Shown here: piece by piece, positions 8,712 to 17,237 of the stretch
How positions within the stretch are numbered: position 1 is the first letter of the stretch
Layout of the letters: the number at the start of each line of letters is the position of its first letter
Origin: Chloroflexota bacterium
GTDB lineage: Bacteria; Chloroflexota; Anaerolineae; Aggregatilineales; Phototrophicaceae
Reading direction: 5' to 3'
NCBI GenBank assembly: GCA_013388745.1
Contig: JACAER010000040.1
Span: 1-50,196 of the forward strand
Length of the DNA stretch: 50,196 bases
The notes under the pieces: generated by a model
Databases searched by the model: none
Told to the model about the DNA's origin: nothing
What the model saw: the letters and a program-made list of their open reading frames with translations, nothing else
Made by a program: the position numbers and the translations under genes

Positions 8712-10469
8712 ATGGCACAACCTGACAATACCCATACCGTTTTTTCTGAAATCCGCCAACTGAAAGCGCTCGTGGCCGAAGTCTCCGCTTCGCTGCGCAG
8801 CCAGCGTGACATCCTGCAAAAGCGCGGCATGAACCTGCCGCCGGGCGCGCTGCAAACCCTCAGCGGCATCGAATCCGACTTCGACAAGCTGGAAGCGCAG
8901 TTAATCAGCGACCAGACCGAACTGGGTCAACTGCGCACATTGACCGAAACCGGCTCGATGCTCAATTCGTCGCTCAACCTCGATACTGTGCTGACCCAAG
9001 CCATGGATCAGGTCATTCTGCTCACGCAGGCCGAACGCGGCTACATCATCCTCTGGGACGCCGAAACGCAGGAACTCGATTTCCGCGTCGCGCGCGAAAA
9101 CGAGATGAGCCGCCACGACGGCAAAAACCAGGTCAGCCAGACCATTTTGCAGGAAGTGTTGACCAGCGGCGAGCCGATTCTAGCCGACAACGCCTACAAA
9201 GACCCGCGTATGCAGGATAAAGTCAGCATCGCCCAGATGGTCTTGCGCTCGGTGATGTGTATGCCCCTCACCTATAAGGGCACAGTGACCGGCGCGGTGT
9301 ATGTCGATAACCGGCTGCGCGCCGGCGTCTTCAGCGAACGCGAACTGAATCTGCTCAAGGCGTTTGCTAATCAGGCCGCCGTCGCCATCGAAAACGCCCG
9401 TCTCTACACCCGTATTCAGATCACGCTGGCCGAAATCACGGAACTCAAAGACCTGATGAATAACGTCTTTGCCTCCATCGGCAGCGGCGTCGTCACCACC
9501 GACGAAGAATACCGCATCACCACTTTTAACCCTGCCGCCGCTGAAATCCTCGATACCCCCCCCGAAGAACTGCCGGGGCAGTCGCTGCGCCAGGTCTTAT
9601 CGCGCATCGACGAACTGAATTTCGACGAAATGCTGCAAACCGCGCGCGCCGCCCAGGGCGGCTTCCAACAAAGCGCCATTCTCGAAAGCGCGGCGCGCGG
9701 CGAACTGCATGTCAGCGTCAAAGCCACGCCCCTGCGCGACGAACGCCAGGAAGCGCACGGCCTGACACTCGTGCTGGATGATATCAGCGCGCAGCACGAA
9801 CGCGAAGCCAGGCTCGATGTCATGCGCAAGTATTTGCCTGGCGAAATGGTCGATAAAATCCACCTCATCGCCTCGCTGGCTCTCGGCGGTGAACGCCGCG
9901 AAATCACCTGTATGTTCATCGAAGTGCGCGCTGTCAGCACGCTGCCCGCCGATATGCGCCCCTCCGAAGTCATGCACACCATGAACGAATATCTGGGTGT
10001 CGCCACCGAAGTTGTGCAGGCACACGGCGGCATTATCGACAAATATATGGGCAGCGAACTGATGGTGCTTTTCAATACGCAGTTGAACCCCGCTGAAGCG
10101 CACGCTTTCCAGGCGGTGGAATGCGCGCTGGGGCTGCGGCAGGCCTTTCTCAAGATGTACGCGCGGCTGGGCATCAACCCCCAACCCCACTTTTACCGTA
10201 TGGGACTGAACACTGGCGTCGCCACGCTCGGCAATGTCGGCAGCAACCAGCGCCGCGACTTCACCGCCATCGGCGACAACATCAATCTCGCCAAACGGCT
10301 GGAAGAAAACGCTGCCTACGGCCAGATCATCCTCAGCGAAGATGCGCTGCAACACATCCAACAGACACAGGGCGCTCTCCCGGCGCATATCCGCTTCGAT
10401 GAACGCGAACCCCTGCAGGTCAAGGGGCGCAAGCAGTTGACACGCGCGTATGAGGTGTTTAATGCCTGA
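8712..10469 (+). CDS. GAF-PAS-class III cyclase homologue, C2-like (metal aspartates lost)
   Basis: 585 residues from the ATG at 8712; the frame is open 53 codons further upstream from a GTG, but a TATAAT box at 8673-8678 lies inside that extension. Order: N-terminal helical segment containing KRGMNLPPGALQTL (1-75), GAF domain (about 80-230, ending NQAAVAIENARLY), PAS-like domain (about 245-365) and class III nucleotide cyclase domain (about 385-585). In the cyclase domain the first metal Asp is Glu404 (FIEV) and the second is Ser448 (KYMGSEL). The base-contacting Lys444 and Thr518, and the transition-state pair Asn525 and Arg529 (GDNINLAKRLE), are intact. Alone it should be inactive or nearly so. 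Its stop overlaps the next gene, which has the complementary residues. Confidence 0.92.
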   Translation: MAQPDNTHTVFSEIRQLKALVAEVSASLRSQRDILQKRGMNLPPGALQTLSGIESDFDKLEAQLISDQTELGQLRTLTETGSMLNSSLNLDTVLTQAMDQVILLTQAERGYIILWDAETQELDFRVARENEMSRHDGKNQVSQTILQEVLTSGEPILADNAYKDPRMQDKVSIAQMVLRSVMCMPLTYKGTVTGAVYVDNRLRAGVFSERELNLLKAFANQAAVAIENARLYTRIQITLAEITELKDLMNNVFASIGSGVVTTDEEYRITTFNPAAAEILDTPPEELPGQSLRQVLSRIDELNFDEMLQTARAAQGGFQQSAILESAARGELHVSVKATPLRDERQEAHGLTLVLDDISAQHEREARLDVMRKYLPGEMVDKIHLIASLALGGERREITCMFIEVRAVSTLPADMRPSEVMHTMNEYLGVATEVVQAHGGIIDKYMGSELMVLFNTQLNPAEAHAFQAVECALGLRQAFLKMYARLGINPQPHFYRMGLNTGVATLGNVGSNQRRDFTAIGDNINLAKRLEENAAYGQIILSEDALQHIQQTQGALPAHIRFDEREPLQVKGRKQLTRAYEVFNA

Positions 10470-12282
10470 CGAAAGAACCGCTAAAATCCAGACTAACGAA
10501 ACCACCATCGCCTCCACACAGGAAGTCGTGCGTGAAGTCACGCAGCGTATCACCGAACTGGCCGGTCTGCTGCGCAGCCAACAGGACATCCTGCGCAAGC
10601 GCGGCATGAACCTGCCTTCTGGCGCGCTCGACACCTTGCGTACTATCCAGATGCGTCTGGAAGCCATGAACAAGCAGTTGGTCAATATGGGCATCGAACT
10701 GCGCCAACTGCGCGCCCTGGCGCAAACCACCGCCCTGATCAATTCCTCGCTCGATACCAACGAAGTCCTGAATCAGGTCATGGACACTGTGATTCAATTG
10801 ACCGGCGCCGAACGCGGTTACATCCTGCTGAAAAACAAAAACAGCGGCGAAATGGAGTTCATCATCGGGCGCGGCATTGACCGCGAAACACTTAACAAGG
10901 GCGATTTTGTCGTCAGCCGCACTGTCGTCAGCGAGGTCGTCAATCGCGGCGAAGCGGTGCTGACCGACAACGCCAGCCAGGACTCGCGCTATCAGGGTCA
11001 GCAAAGCATCATCGGCCTGCAAATGCGCAGCATCCTCTGCGTGCCCCTCAAAGTGCGCGGCGAAGTCATCGGCGTCGTTTACTGCGATAACCGCATCATC
11101 GCCGGTATCTTCAAAGAGCACGAGCTGGGGCTGGCGAACGCTTTCGGCGGCCAGGCTGCCGTCGCCATCGAAAACGCCCGCCTCTTCGAAAGTGTGCGCG
11201 CCCAGTTGGCCGAAATCACGCGCACACGCGACCTGATGGAACACACCTTCGCCTCGATCGTCAGCGGCGTGATCGCCGTGGCGCTCGATGGCACCGTGAC
11301 CACCTGCACGCCCCCCGCGCAGCGCATTCTCGGCCCACAGGCCGCCGATTGGCACAACAAACAGTTGGCGCAGCTCATGCCGGATATGGACGAGGATTTC
11401 TATCTGCTGTTGGAGCGCGTCGATACCTCCGGCCAGGAAGAAGAATTCGAGACCTCGCCAGTGATCGAAGGCATGGGCCAGCGCTCGTGGAAGCTCATCG
11501 TCAGCCCACTGCGCGATGCCGCGCGTGGTGTCACCCAGGGTATCGTCATCGTGCTCGACGACCTGACCGAAAGCAAACAGCGCGAGGAACAGTTGCAGAA
11601 GGTGCGCACCTACCTGCCCACCGCCCAGTTGGACGACTCGATTTCCATCGATTACATCTCCAACATCAGTGTCGAAGAACGCGAAATCACCGTGCTTTCT
11701 GCCGATGTGCGCGGCTTCACCGCCTTCAGCGAACGCCTCGATCCGCAGGAATTGATGCAGATCATCAACAAGTATCTGGATGTCGCCAGCGAAGCCATCG
11801 GCCTGCAAAACGGCATGGTCGATAAGTTCCTGGGCGACGCCGTCACCGGCCTGTTCAACACCCAGTTGAACCAGCAAGGCGACCATGCCGTGCGTGCCGT
11901 GCGTGCTGGCATGTCCCTCGTCTTCGATCTTTATGCCCTGCACGAAGTTCTGCCAGAAGACCAGCGCCTGTTTTATGGGGTTGGCATTCACACCGGCCCC
12001 GCCGTGTTGGGCAACATCGGCGGCCCCTCGCGCAAAGAATTTTCCGCGCTGGGCGAGGCCATGCAGATCAGCAAACTTCTGCAAGAAAACGCGCTCGGCG
12101 GCGAAATCATCATCAGCGAATCCACTTATCACATCGTCCAGGACTTTTTTGAGTGCGAAGCGATGGAGCCGCGCAAAACCAAAGGCTATGACCTCAGAGT
12201 CATGTATAAGGTCATCAAACGCAAGAAAGGCCGCGGCACCAGCCAGCTCGACCCCGAATTTGCCGACCTGCTCAAAGATTAA
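10462..12282 (+). CDS. GAF-PAS-class III cyclase homologue, C1-like (Asn/Arg lost)
   Basis: 606 residues from the ATG at 10462, preceded by GAGGTG with a 4-base spacer; it overlaps the upstream gene by 8 bases, implying translational coupling. Domain order is the same as its neighbour, and the N-terminal KRGMNLPSGALDTL stretch is nearly identical, so the two arose by tandem duplication. In the cyclase domain both metal-binding aspartates are present (Asp415 in SADVRGFT, Asp459 in KFLGDAV), as is Lys455. The transition-state Asn and Arg are replaced by Gln535 and Leu539 (GEAMQISKLLQ), and the base-selecting Thr is Ser528. It is predicted to need the upstream protein to complete an active site. 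The product, cAMP or cGMP, is not determinable; the Lys/Thr pair of the partner favours cAMP (class IIIb). Confidence 0.92.
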   Translation: MPDERTAKIQTNETTIASTQEVVREVTQRITELAGLLRSQQDILRKRGMNLPSGALDTLRTIQMRLEAMNKQLVNMGIELRQLRALAQTTALINSSLDTNEVLNQVMDTVIQLTGAERGYILLKNKNSGEMEFIIGRGIDRETLNKGDFVVSRTVVSEVVNRGEAVLTDNASQDSRYQGQQSIIGLQMRSILCVPLKVRGEVIGVVYCDNRIIAGIFKEHELGLANAFGGQAAVAIENARLFESVRAQLAEITRTRDLMEHTFASIVSGVIAVALDGTVTTCTPPAQRILGPQAADWHNKQLAQLMPDMDEDFYLLLERVDTSGQEEEFETSPVIEGMGQRSWKLIVSPLRDAARGVTQGIVIVLDDLTESKQREEQLQKVRTYLPTAQLDDSISIDYISNISVEEREITVLSADVRGFTAFSERLDPQELMQIINKYLDVASEAIGLQNGMVDKFLGDAVTGLFNTQLNQQGDHAVRAVRAGMSLVFDLYALHEVLPEDQRLFYGVGIHTGPAVLGNIGGPSRKEFSALGEAMQISKLLQENALGGEIIISESTYHIVQDFFECEAMEPRKTKGYDLRVMYKVIKRKKGRGTSQLDPEFADLLKD

Positions 12283-12413
12283 TCCACGACGGGGGCGCGT
12301 CCACAGGCGTGCCCCTGACCCACTTAATAGACCTTAATGCAACTTTGCGTTACAGAATATACTTTCTGCATATAATTTAAAGTAGTGGCGGCCACACACA
12401 CGAAGGATTTTGC

Positions 12414-12791
12414 ATGAGGGCACAAAAAGCGGCAGTCAAGCAGCAGCTCGCTGCCTTTGTCGGGAGCTTGCCGTACAAACCCGCTTGGGCTGCGATCGTC
12501 ACGCTTGAAGGCCGTCTCATTGAACAATATGGCGTCGAAGTCAAAACCAACAAAGTGGTCGATTTTGCCGCCGCTGTCGAAGGCCTTTCCGATCAGATTG
12601 TGCTGACGCTGGGGCATGGGCCGTTCCGCTACGGCATTATCGGGGGCAGCAAAGGGCTGTTTATCATCATTGCCCTGGGCGACCTCTACTGGCTGCAACT
12701 CAGCTATCAGCGTCTCAATTCTCTGGATCGGGCGCTGCGGGCGCTGCGCGAAGGCGTCGGCCCGCTGCTCAACGTGCTCTACGGCGACTAA
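12414..12791 (+). CDS. Roadblock/LC7-like small protein
   Basis: 125 residues; ribosome site GAAGGA 6 bases ahead of the ATG, and a TATAAT box at 12371-12376. The order WAAIVTLEGRLIEQYG, then YGIIGGSKGLFIIIALGDLYWLQL, then a C-terminal amphipathic helix, matches the alpha-beta roadblock (MglB-type) fold. Such proteins bind small GTPases or act as scaffolds. No GTPase gene is adjacent in this window. The call rests on fold-like pattern rather than strict motifs. It follows the cyclase pair by 131 bases and may belong to the same signalling locus. Confidence 0.6.
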   Translation: MRAQKAAVKQQLAAFVGSLPYKPAWAAIVTLEGRLIEQYGVEVKTNKVVDFAAAVEGLSDQIVLTLGHGPFRYGIIGGSKGLFIIIALGDLYWLQLSYQRLNSLDRALRALREGVGPLLNVLYGD

Positions 12792-12808
12792 CTCTCCGCG
12801 CTGCCTGC

Positions 12809-12832
12809 CGGGGCGGCGTTTTTGTCGCCCCG
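12809..12832 (+). terminator. Hairpin after the roadblock gene
   Basis: CGGGGCG and CGCCCCG form a perfect 7-pair stem around gcgtttttgt, 17 bases after the stop at 12791. It is followed by a pyrimidine-rich but not pure T tract (cttcccctttcccc). It is a plausible weak intrinsic terminator. Confidence 0.45.
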
Positions 12833-12922
12833 CTTCCCCTTTCCCCGTTTGCGTGCTGTCTTCAAGCTCAATTTGTGGTACAGTCGTGCCCTGTTGGGCG
12901 TCCATCTTTTCGAAAGTGCCAT

Positions 12923-13837
12923 ATGCCGCTTTTTGTCATCTTTGTCTTTGGCGCCTGGGTGCTGGGCGCGGGCACGCTGCTGGCCCCCGCCTGGCCGACC
13001 TTGCAGCCGCGCATCGGGCTGTCCGCCGCCTTTGCGCTGGCGCTGGTCATCGGCGGCGCGATCTTCTGGGCCATGCTGTTCGTCTGGGACACGCTGCTGA
13101 TCGATTACATGGTCTTTTTCCTCATCAGCGTCGTCTTTCTGGGCGGCACGCTCTCCTACGGCCAAAAACGCGCCGAAGCGCGCGGTGAAACACTGGAAGA
13201 TGCCGATCAGGGCTGGCCAGGCCCGTTCGATCTGGCGCTGTTGGGCGCGCTGGCGCTGCTGCTCATCCTGCTGGTACTGTTCGTGCCGCCGCCGCCCATC
13301 ATCGAGGCGCTGCCCCCCGCGCGCGGCGAAATCACCGCCGTGCAGCCCGGTTTCCGCGCGCTGGCCGCCTATCTCGAACATCAGCTTAACCAGCCCATGC
13401 CGCAAACGCAGTTCGCGGCGGGCGCGGTACTGGCCTTCTTGTGTAGCTGGCTGAGCTATGATCTGGGCGCGGAGAGCAAAAATAAACGTTGGGCGCGTTT
13501 TGCGCTGCTCAGCGCCGTGCTCTACACCGCCTTTTTGCTCAACGGACAGTATGATCTGCTGTTGGGGCTGGCCTTCGCGCTGGCCTTCGTGCTCTACGCG
13601 CTGCGTTATGCCCGCGCTGCCCATACCGTCGATGCGCTGGGCGCGGGATTGATGCTCGGCGCGGTGCTGCTGGCGCATCTGCCCCTGCTGGCGCTGCTGG
13701 TCGCCGCTTATGTCGTGGGCGTGATTGCGCTGGCGCTGCGCCGCGCCCTTCAGCCGCGCTGGCTGTGGGCGGTGCTGCTGTTGGGCGTGCCCTTGCTGGC
13801 ATTAGTCGCCGTTTCGCCCTGGCTGCTGGGGCGCTGA
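12923..13837 (+). CDS. Multi-pass membrane protein, unknown
   Basis: 304 residues from the ATG at 12923; 16 more codons are open upstream from a GTG but look non-coding. About eight hydrophobic segments begin with MPLFVIFVFGAWVLGAG. A cytoplasmic-looking charged loop (GQKRAEARGETLEDADQG) lies near residue 85-100. An outer loop (about 133-170) contains PPPIIEALPPARGEI. I do not recognise the family. Leu/Ala-rich membrane segments with few polar residues give no hint of transport or catalysis. It could resemble uncharacterised polymer-ligase-like proteins, but no motif supports that. Confidence 0.7.
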   Translation: MPLFVIFVFGAWVLGAGTLLAPAWPTLQPRIGLSAAFALALVIGGAIFWAMLFVWDTLLIDYMVFFLISVVFLGGTLSYGQKRAEARGETLEDADQGWPGPFDLALLGALALLLILLVLFVPPPPIIEALPPARGEITAVQPGFRALAAYLEHQLNQPMPQTQFAAGAVLAFLCSWLSYDLGAESKNKRWARFALLSAVLYTAFLLNGQYDLLLGLAFALAFVLYALRYARAAHTVDALGAGLMLGAVLLAHLPLLALLVAAYVVGVIALALRRALQPRWLWAVLLLGVPLLALVAVSPWLLGR

Positions 13838-13985
13838 ACCCGTTTTGCGCTATACTGATGGAAGAACGATTTCACACGTAAATGATTTTTCGGACAGACG
13901 ATGCCTGCATCGCCCCTATAATTATTATGCTGATTTGTTTCCGCTTCTCCCTGAGTTATCGATGATGTCCCATGAGGAAATGGTG

Positions 13986-14522
13986 ATGGACTATCAGATG
14001 GATCACGCGGTCGCGATTTTGCGGCGCACCCCTGCCACGCTCAAAACGCTGCTCGCCGGACTGCCCGACGTCTGGGTGCGCAGCGACGCTGGCCCCGGCA
14101 CCTGGAGCGCCTATGCTGTCGTCGGCCATCTGCTGCACGGCGAAGAAACCGACTGGCTGGCCCGCGCCCGCATCATTCTGGAACACGGCGAATCTCGCCC
14201 TTTCGACCCCTTCAATCGCACCGCTATGTTCGATAAGTACACAGATTATTCCCTGGAACGTCTCTTAGATGCCTTTGAGCAGGCGCGCGTGCGGAATCTT
14301 GAGGCGCTCGACGCCCTGAAGATCACGTCGGAAAAACTGGCGCTCAAAGGCACCCATCCCGCGCTCGGCACGGTCACGCTCGGTCAACTGCTTTCGACCT
14401 GGGTTGTCCACGACCTGAACCATATCGGGCAGATTCTGGAAACCCTGTCCCACCAATACGCGCAGGCGGTTGGCCCGTGGCGCGCTTATCTGGGCATTCT
14501 GCGCCCTATCGTTACCGAATAA
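13986..14522 (+). CDS. DinB/YfiT-like four-helix protein, putative metal-dependent
   Basis: 178 residues from the ATG at 13986, chosen because GAGGAA ends 6 bases upstream; the frame is open back to 13845. WSAYAVVGHLLHGEETDWL and WVVHDLNHIGQI supply the three histidines that bind metal in the DinB/YfiT superfamily. Members act as thiol transferases (bacillithiol or mycothiol) or as damage-induced proteins of unknown reaction. The fold call is sound; the substrate is open. It stands alone on the plus strand; a TATACT box occurs near 13852. Confidence 0.82.
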   Translation: MDYQMDHAVAILRRTPATLKTLLAGLPDVWVRSDAGPGTWSAYAVVGHLLHGEETDWLARARIILEHGESRPFDPFNRTAMFDKYTDYSLERLLDAFEQARVRNLEALDALKITSEKLALKGTHPALGTVTLGQLLSTWVVHDLNHIGQILETLSHQYAQAVGPWRAYLGILRPIVTE

Positions 14523-14603
14523 TGTCAGGCGGCACGCTGGCGATTTTGCGCCGCTTTGGGCTATCATAAACGTGCTCTTGTCAGACCTGTCGAAAGCGAA
14601 ACC

Positions 14604-15782
14604 ATGACGGACGCCCCCCACGATCCGCGCCAGCGCAATGAGGACGAACAGCCGTCGGCTGAGTCCGGCGACCAGAATTTGCCCGCGTCAGTCATTTTCA
14701 TGGAACTGATGCGCAAGGCCGCCGCGCAGCGCCATCCGCCGCCGGCTGCGCCACCGCCGCCGGAAGCCGAAGAAGCCGACTTTCGCCCCCTGTCGCCCGC
14801 TGCTTCTGCGCCGCCCGTGCCGACCCACAAACAGCGCGCCCTGGCCGCCGCCCGCGCCGCTGAACCCATGCTGCCGCCCGCCCCACTCACGCCCGAAGAA
14901 CAGGCGCGCGAGGCAGCGCTCGAAGCCCAGCGTGTGCGCCGTATCCAGCGCCGCAAAGAACGCAAACGCCAGCGTACCGTCGGCGTCGCCGGCGGCTGTT
15001 TGCGCACCGCCATGATTGTTACGCTGGCGGCTGGCCTGCTGGCGACCATTTTTACCTGGTTCACCGACGCCGATTATCTCAACCGCGAGGTGCGCAGCGG
15101 CCTGCAAGAAGCGCTCGCCACCAATCAGTCCACACTGCCCGCCACCCCGCTTTCGACCCCCAACTGGATGCAGCGCATCGGCATCGTTTCTGGACACCGC
15201 GGGCCAGAAGGCGATCCCGGCGCGGTTTGTATGGACGCCGCGGGTAATGCGCTGACGCCTAGCGAAAACGACATCAATTTCAGCGTCGCCCAAATCGTTG
15301 TCCGCGACCTGCGCGCGCTGGGTTTTTCTGTCGATCTGCTCGACGAATTCGACCCGCGTCTCGACGGCTATCAGGCCGCCGCGCTCGTCTCGATTCATGC
15401 CAACACCTGTCGTGAATGGCCCGGCGGCGAGATCGTCTCTGGCTTTCTGATCGCCAGCGCCGCTGCCCGCACCGGCATGGGCGGCCTGGACCCGATTCTG
15501 GTGGACTGCGTGGCACAGTATTATCAGCAGGCGGTGGGACTGGAACGGCGTTTCGGCGTGACTGTCGATATGACCGATTATCACAGCTTCCGCGAGATTC
15601 ACCCGCTGACGCCGGCCGCCATCATTGAATTGGGCTTCATGCGCGCCGATTGGGACATTTTGACCACGCGCGCCGAAGACATGGCACGCGGCATCACCGA
15701 AGGCGTTCTCTGTTTCCTCAACCCCAGTTCGACACCCGTGCCGCCGGTCGCCGCCACCCTGCCCGTCTTGCCGACACCCTGA
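14604..15782 (+). CDS. N-acetylmuramoyl-L-alanine amidase (Amidase_3) with cytoplasmic Pro/Ala extension
   Basis: 392 residues from the ATG at 14604. Residues 1-130 are soluble, rich in Pro/Ala and then Arg/Lys (RRIQRRKERKRQR). One membrane segment (LRTAMIVTLAAGLLATIFTW) anchors an extracytoplasmic catalytic domain. The Zn amidase elements are in order: GHRGPEGDPGAVC (His), TPSENDINFSVA (Glu), VSIHANTC (His) and AAIIELGFM (catalytic Glu). It would cleave the amide between MurNAc and the stem peptide in the cell wall. The long basic N-terminal tail is unusual for this family and suggests cytoplasmic regulation. Confidence 0.85.
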   Translation: MTDAPHDPRQRNEDEQPSAESGDQNLPASVIFMELMRKAAAQRHPPPAAPPPPEAEEADFRPLSPAASAPPVPTHKQRALAAARAAEPMLPPAPLTPEEQAREAALEAQRVRRIQRRKERKRQRTVGVAGGCLRTAMIVTLAAGLLATIFTWFTDADYLNREVRSGLQEALATNQSTLPATPLSTPNWMQRIGIVSGHRGPEGDPGAVCMDAAGNALTPSENDINFSVAQIVVRDLRALGFSVDLLDEFDPRLDGYQAAALVSIHANTCREWPGGEIVSGFLIASAAARTGMGGLDPILVDCVAQYYQQAVGLERRFGVTVDMTDYHSFREIHPLTPAAIIELGFMRADWDILTTRAEDMARGITEGVLCFLNPSSTPVPPVAATLPVLPTP

Positions 15783-15843
15783 AATTGGTCTGCGAAGTTC
15801 AATGTTAAGCCAGTAGTTGACGGTTTATAATAAAACTAATGCA

Positions 15844-15874
15844 GGGACAAGGCCTGCCGTATCCGCCGCGAAAA
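15844..15874 (+). repeat. REP-like intergenic repeat, copy 1
   Basis: 31 bases starting GGGACAAGGCCTGCCG and ending CCGCCGCGAAAA. It matches copy 2 at 20031-20061 at 27 of 31 positions. It lies 61 bases after the amidase gene. CCGTAT (15857-15862) can pair with ATACGG just downstream, giving a second hairpin. Confidence 0.7.
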
Positions 15875-15918
15875 CATACGGCAAGCGACATTAGACGTGT
15901 AACCAAAGGAAAAACTGC

Positions 15919-16263
15919 GTGAACAAGGAACTTATCATGTATCATCGCACCTACGGCTGCCCCTTTGTCACCGTCGCCAGGCAGGTGCTCGCCGATTACG
16001 GTGTCCCCTACCGCGAAGTGTTTATCGACCAGGACGCTGCCGCGCGCGAGCGTGTGATCGCCTGGACTGGTTTCCAATCCGTGCCCACGCTGGTCGTCGC
16101 TAATCCCGGCGAACTGCTGCCCTACGAGCCGCCCGCCTATCTCGAACACGGACTCAGTCCGCGCGGCATTAACCGCGGTTCGATGATCACCGAACCCAGC
16201 GCCGACCAACTCACGTTCTGGCTCAAACAGCATGGATTCATTGCTGAAACCGTAACGGAATAG
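15919..16263 (+). CDS. Glutaredoxin-like thioredoxin-fold protein, single Cys
   Basis: 114 residues from a GTG at 15919, with AAGGA 8 bases upstream. YHRTYGCPFVTVARQVL places the only cysteine (Cys14) at the N-terminal active-site position of the glutaredoxin fold. The second Cys of CPxC is Val, and FQSVPTLVV supplies the cis-Pro loop. A monothiol mechanism (glutathione or low-molecular-weight thiol exchange) or an iron-sulfur carrier role is possible. The C-terminal 40 residues after the cis-Pro loop are longer than in minimal glutaredoxins. Confidence 0.82.
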   Translation: MNKELIMYHRTYGCPFVTVARQVLADYGVPYREVFIDQDAAARERVIAWTGFQSVPTLVVANPGELLPYEPPAYLEHGLSPRGINRGSMITEPSADQLTFWLKQHGFIAETVTE

Positions 16264-16310
16264 GTATCATTATGCGCCGTTGAGCTTCTCCCTACAAAGG
16301 ATCAAACGGC

Positions 16311-17150
16311 ATGGCCCCCACCGAAACAACGCTGACCATCGCCAACCGGCGCGTGCGCTATTGGCAGGCCGGCGCAGCGGAAAATTATCCCATCCTACTG
16401 ATTCACGGCGGGGTGGGCGACGGGCGCCTGCACTGGCACGCCGCGCTGCCTCTGCTGGCCGATGATTATTTTGTGCTGGCTTTCGATTTACCCGGTTTCG
16501 GCGGCAGCGACCCCATTGACGGCGGCCTGGAAGCGCACGTCGAATGGATTCACGCCTTTCTGGACGAAATGCATCTCGAAGCGGCGGCGCTCGTCGGTAA
16601 TTCGTTCGGCGGCCTGCTGGTGCGCGCCTTCGCCAGCCGCTACCCGGCGCGCGTGCCCGCCGCTATCATCATCAACGGCGGCATCCTGCCCAACATCACG
16701 CCTTTTTTCGCCCAGTTGGCGCGTTTGCCCGTCATTGGCCCGGCGCTTTTCAACTTTATCGGCGGCGCCGCCTGTTCGCGTGGCAGCATCAATCGCATGA
16801 TTTACGTCAAGCGTGTCGCCAGCGAGGCCTTCGTGCGCGAAGTCGCCACCTACGCCAAAAGCTTTGGGCGCACGCTGCGCCTCACCGCCGCCCATCCTAT
16901 CCCGCAAAACCTAACGCCCCCTGTGCCAACGCTCGTGCTGTGGGGCATCGAAGACCAGTTAGCCCCGCTCGACGAGGCGCAGCACCTGCAAAAAACCATC
17001 CCCGGCGCCAAACTGGTGCAGATCGCCGACTGCGGGCACATGCCGCAGCTCGAAGAACCCGAAGTCTTCGCCACGCAGGTCAAGGATTTTCTCTACCAGA
17101 TTCGCAACCCGCGCGCCAGCAAACTGCCCGGAGCGGGTCGTTTGAGCTGA
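16311..17150 (+). CDS. Alpha/beta hydrolase
   Basis: 279 residues. LLIHGGVGDG is the oxyanion-hole loop. Nucleophile Ser98 sits in GNSFGG. Acid Asp215 is in GIEDQLAPL and His243 in CGHMPQLEEP, so the triad is complete. It lacks a signal peptide, so it is cytoplasmic. The substrate is unknown; the set resembles C-C bond hydrolases and esterases of the MhpC/YbfF group. It follows the glutaredoxin-like gene by 47 bases with AAAGGA upstream and may be cotranscribed. Confidence 0.88.
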   Translation: MAPTETTLTIANRRVRYWQAGAAENYPILLIHGGVGDGRLHWHAALPLLADDYFVLAFDLPGFGGSDPIDGGLEAHVEWIHAFLDEMHLEAAALVGNSFGGLLVRAFASRYPARVPAAIIINGGILPNITPFFAQLARLPVIGPALFNFIGGAACSRGSINRMIYVKRVASEAFVREVATYAKSFGRTLRLTAAHPIPQNLTPPVPTLVLWGIEDQLAPLDEAQHLQKTIPGAKLVQIADCGHMPQLEEPEVFATQVKDFLYQIRNPRASKLPGAGRLS

Positions 17151-17237
17151 GCGGCTGACGCTCCCCGCTTCGCTGCGCTCTGCGATTGACGCTATAATGG
17201 GCGTGTTGCGTCAATCTCTACCCGGTGAGGCGGAATC

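Noticed and set aside
9597..12132. Long minus-strand frames opposite the two cyclase genes
   Set aside because: They arise from the codon bias of the GC-rich sense genes; they have no ribosome sites or family motifs.
15817..15831. TTGACG directly before TATAAT as a promoter (also 17186-17198)
   Set aside because: The spacing between the two hexamers is only 2-3 bases, so they cannot work as a -35/-10 pair; only the -10 may be real.
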